Assembly (NCBI GenBank): GCA_013813125.1
Contig: JACCSH010000276.1
Span: 1 to 5,769 of the forward strand
DNA from: Nocardioidaceae bacterium
GTDB taxonomy: Bacteria; Actinomycetota; Actinomycetes; Propionibacteriales; Nocardioidaceae
DNA length: 5,769 bases
Direction: 5' to 3'
Shown: piece by piece, positions 5,737 through 5,769 of the stretch
Numbering within the stretch: the first letter of the stretch is position 1
How the letters are laid out: each line of letters begins with the position of its first letter
The notes under the pieces: model-generated
Told to the model about the DNA's origin: nothing
The model's database searches: none
Seen by the model: the letters and a program-made list of their open reading frames with translations, nothing else
Made by a program: the position numbers and the translations under genes

Positions 5737-5769
5737 GAAGTACGGCTCGAATCGTCGCGGCGAACCGCA

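Noticed and set aside
5511..5769. + strand frame open to the window end, starting GTG 5511, with TIVHVH repeated 17 codons apart
   Set aside because: Third-position G+C by my count is about 65%, against about 81% in rpmA; it has a TTA codon and no good ribosome binding site, so it looks non-coding. The multiple-of-three repeat period keeps a small doubt open.
5666..5769. Start of a CRISPR array (20-bp repeat, 31-bp spacer)
   Set aside because: Only two copies are seen, the repeat is short and unlike known actinobacterial CRISPR repeats, and no cas gene is present.
5728..5769. ATG in the second 20-bp repeat opening a frame to the window end (MCTEVRLESS...)
   Set aside because: No Shine-Dalgarno, only 14 codons visible, and the same ATG in the first repeat copy stops after five codons.

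Overview
The window is high-GC DNA, roughly two-thirds G+C by eye. All five confidently coding genes lie on the + strand. Gene content and order point to an actinobacterium (class Actinomycetes). The evidence is a DUF2344/TIGR03936 'radical SAM-linked' protein gene followed by an RNase E/G, whose catalytic core sits between disordered N- and C-terminal extensions, and then rplU and rpmA. I cannot place it below class level from sequence alone.

Layout. (1) 3-509: the C-terminal 168 codons of a glutathione-independent, zinc-type formaldehyde dehydrogenase, cut by the left edge. (2) 510-804: a non-coding stretch dominated by a long inverted repeat at 519-581. (3) 805-1548: the TIGR03936/DUF2344 protein. 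(4) 1549-1769: the leader of the RNase E gene. It holds a 14-codon upstream reading frame behind a textbook Shine-Dalgarno, followed five bases later by two hairpins that cannot form together. (5) 1770-4643: RNase E/G, 957 aa, with a very strong hairpin built on a C8/G6 tract inside the N-terminal coding region. (6) 4644-4876: weak terminator-like hairpins, a clear -35/-10 promoter and a structured leader for rplU. (7) 4877-5476: rplU and rpmA, a two-gene ribosomal protein operon. (8) 5477-5769: no gene I can support. There are GC hairpins, and two exact 20-bp direct repeats exactly 51 bp apart close to the window end.

Functionally the core is RNA and translation machinery: RNase E for mRNA decay and rRNA processing, and the 50S proteins L21 and L27. 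The formaldehyde dehydrogenase is unrelated C1 detoxification. I see no defence system, transposase or other clearly new multi-gene system. The parts worth a second look are non-coding: the attenuator-like rne leader, the switch-like rplU leader, the intragenic rne hairpin, the long inverted repeat after the dehydrogenase, and the terminal direct repeats. The usual outer neighbours are also missing. There is no radical SAM gene directly before the DUF2344 gene, and no obg start within 290 bp after rpmA.
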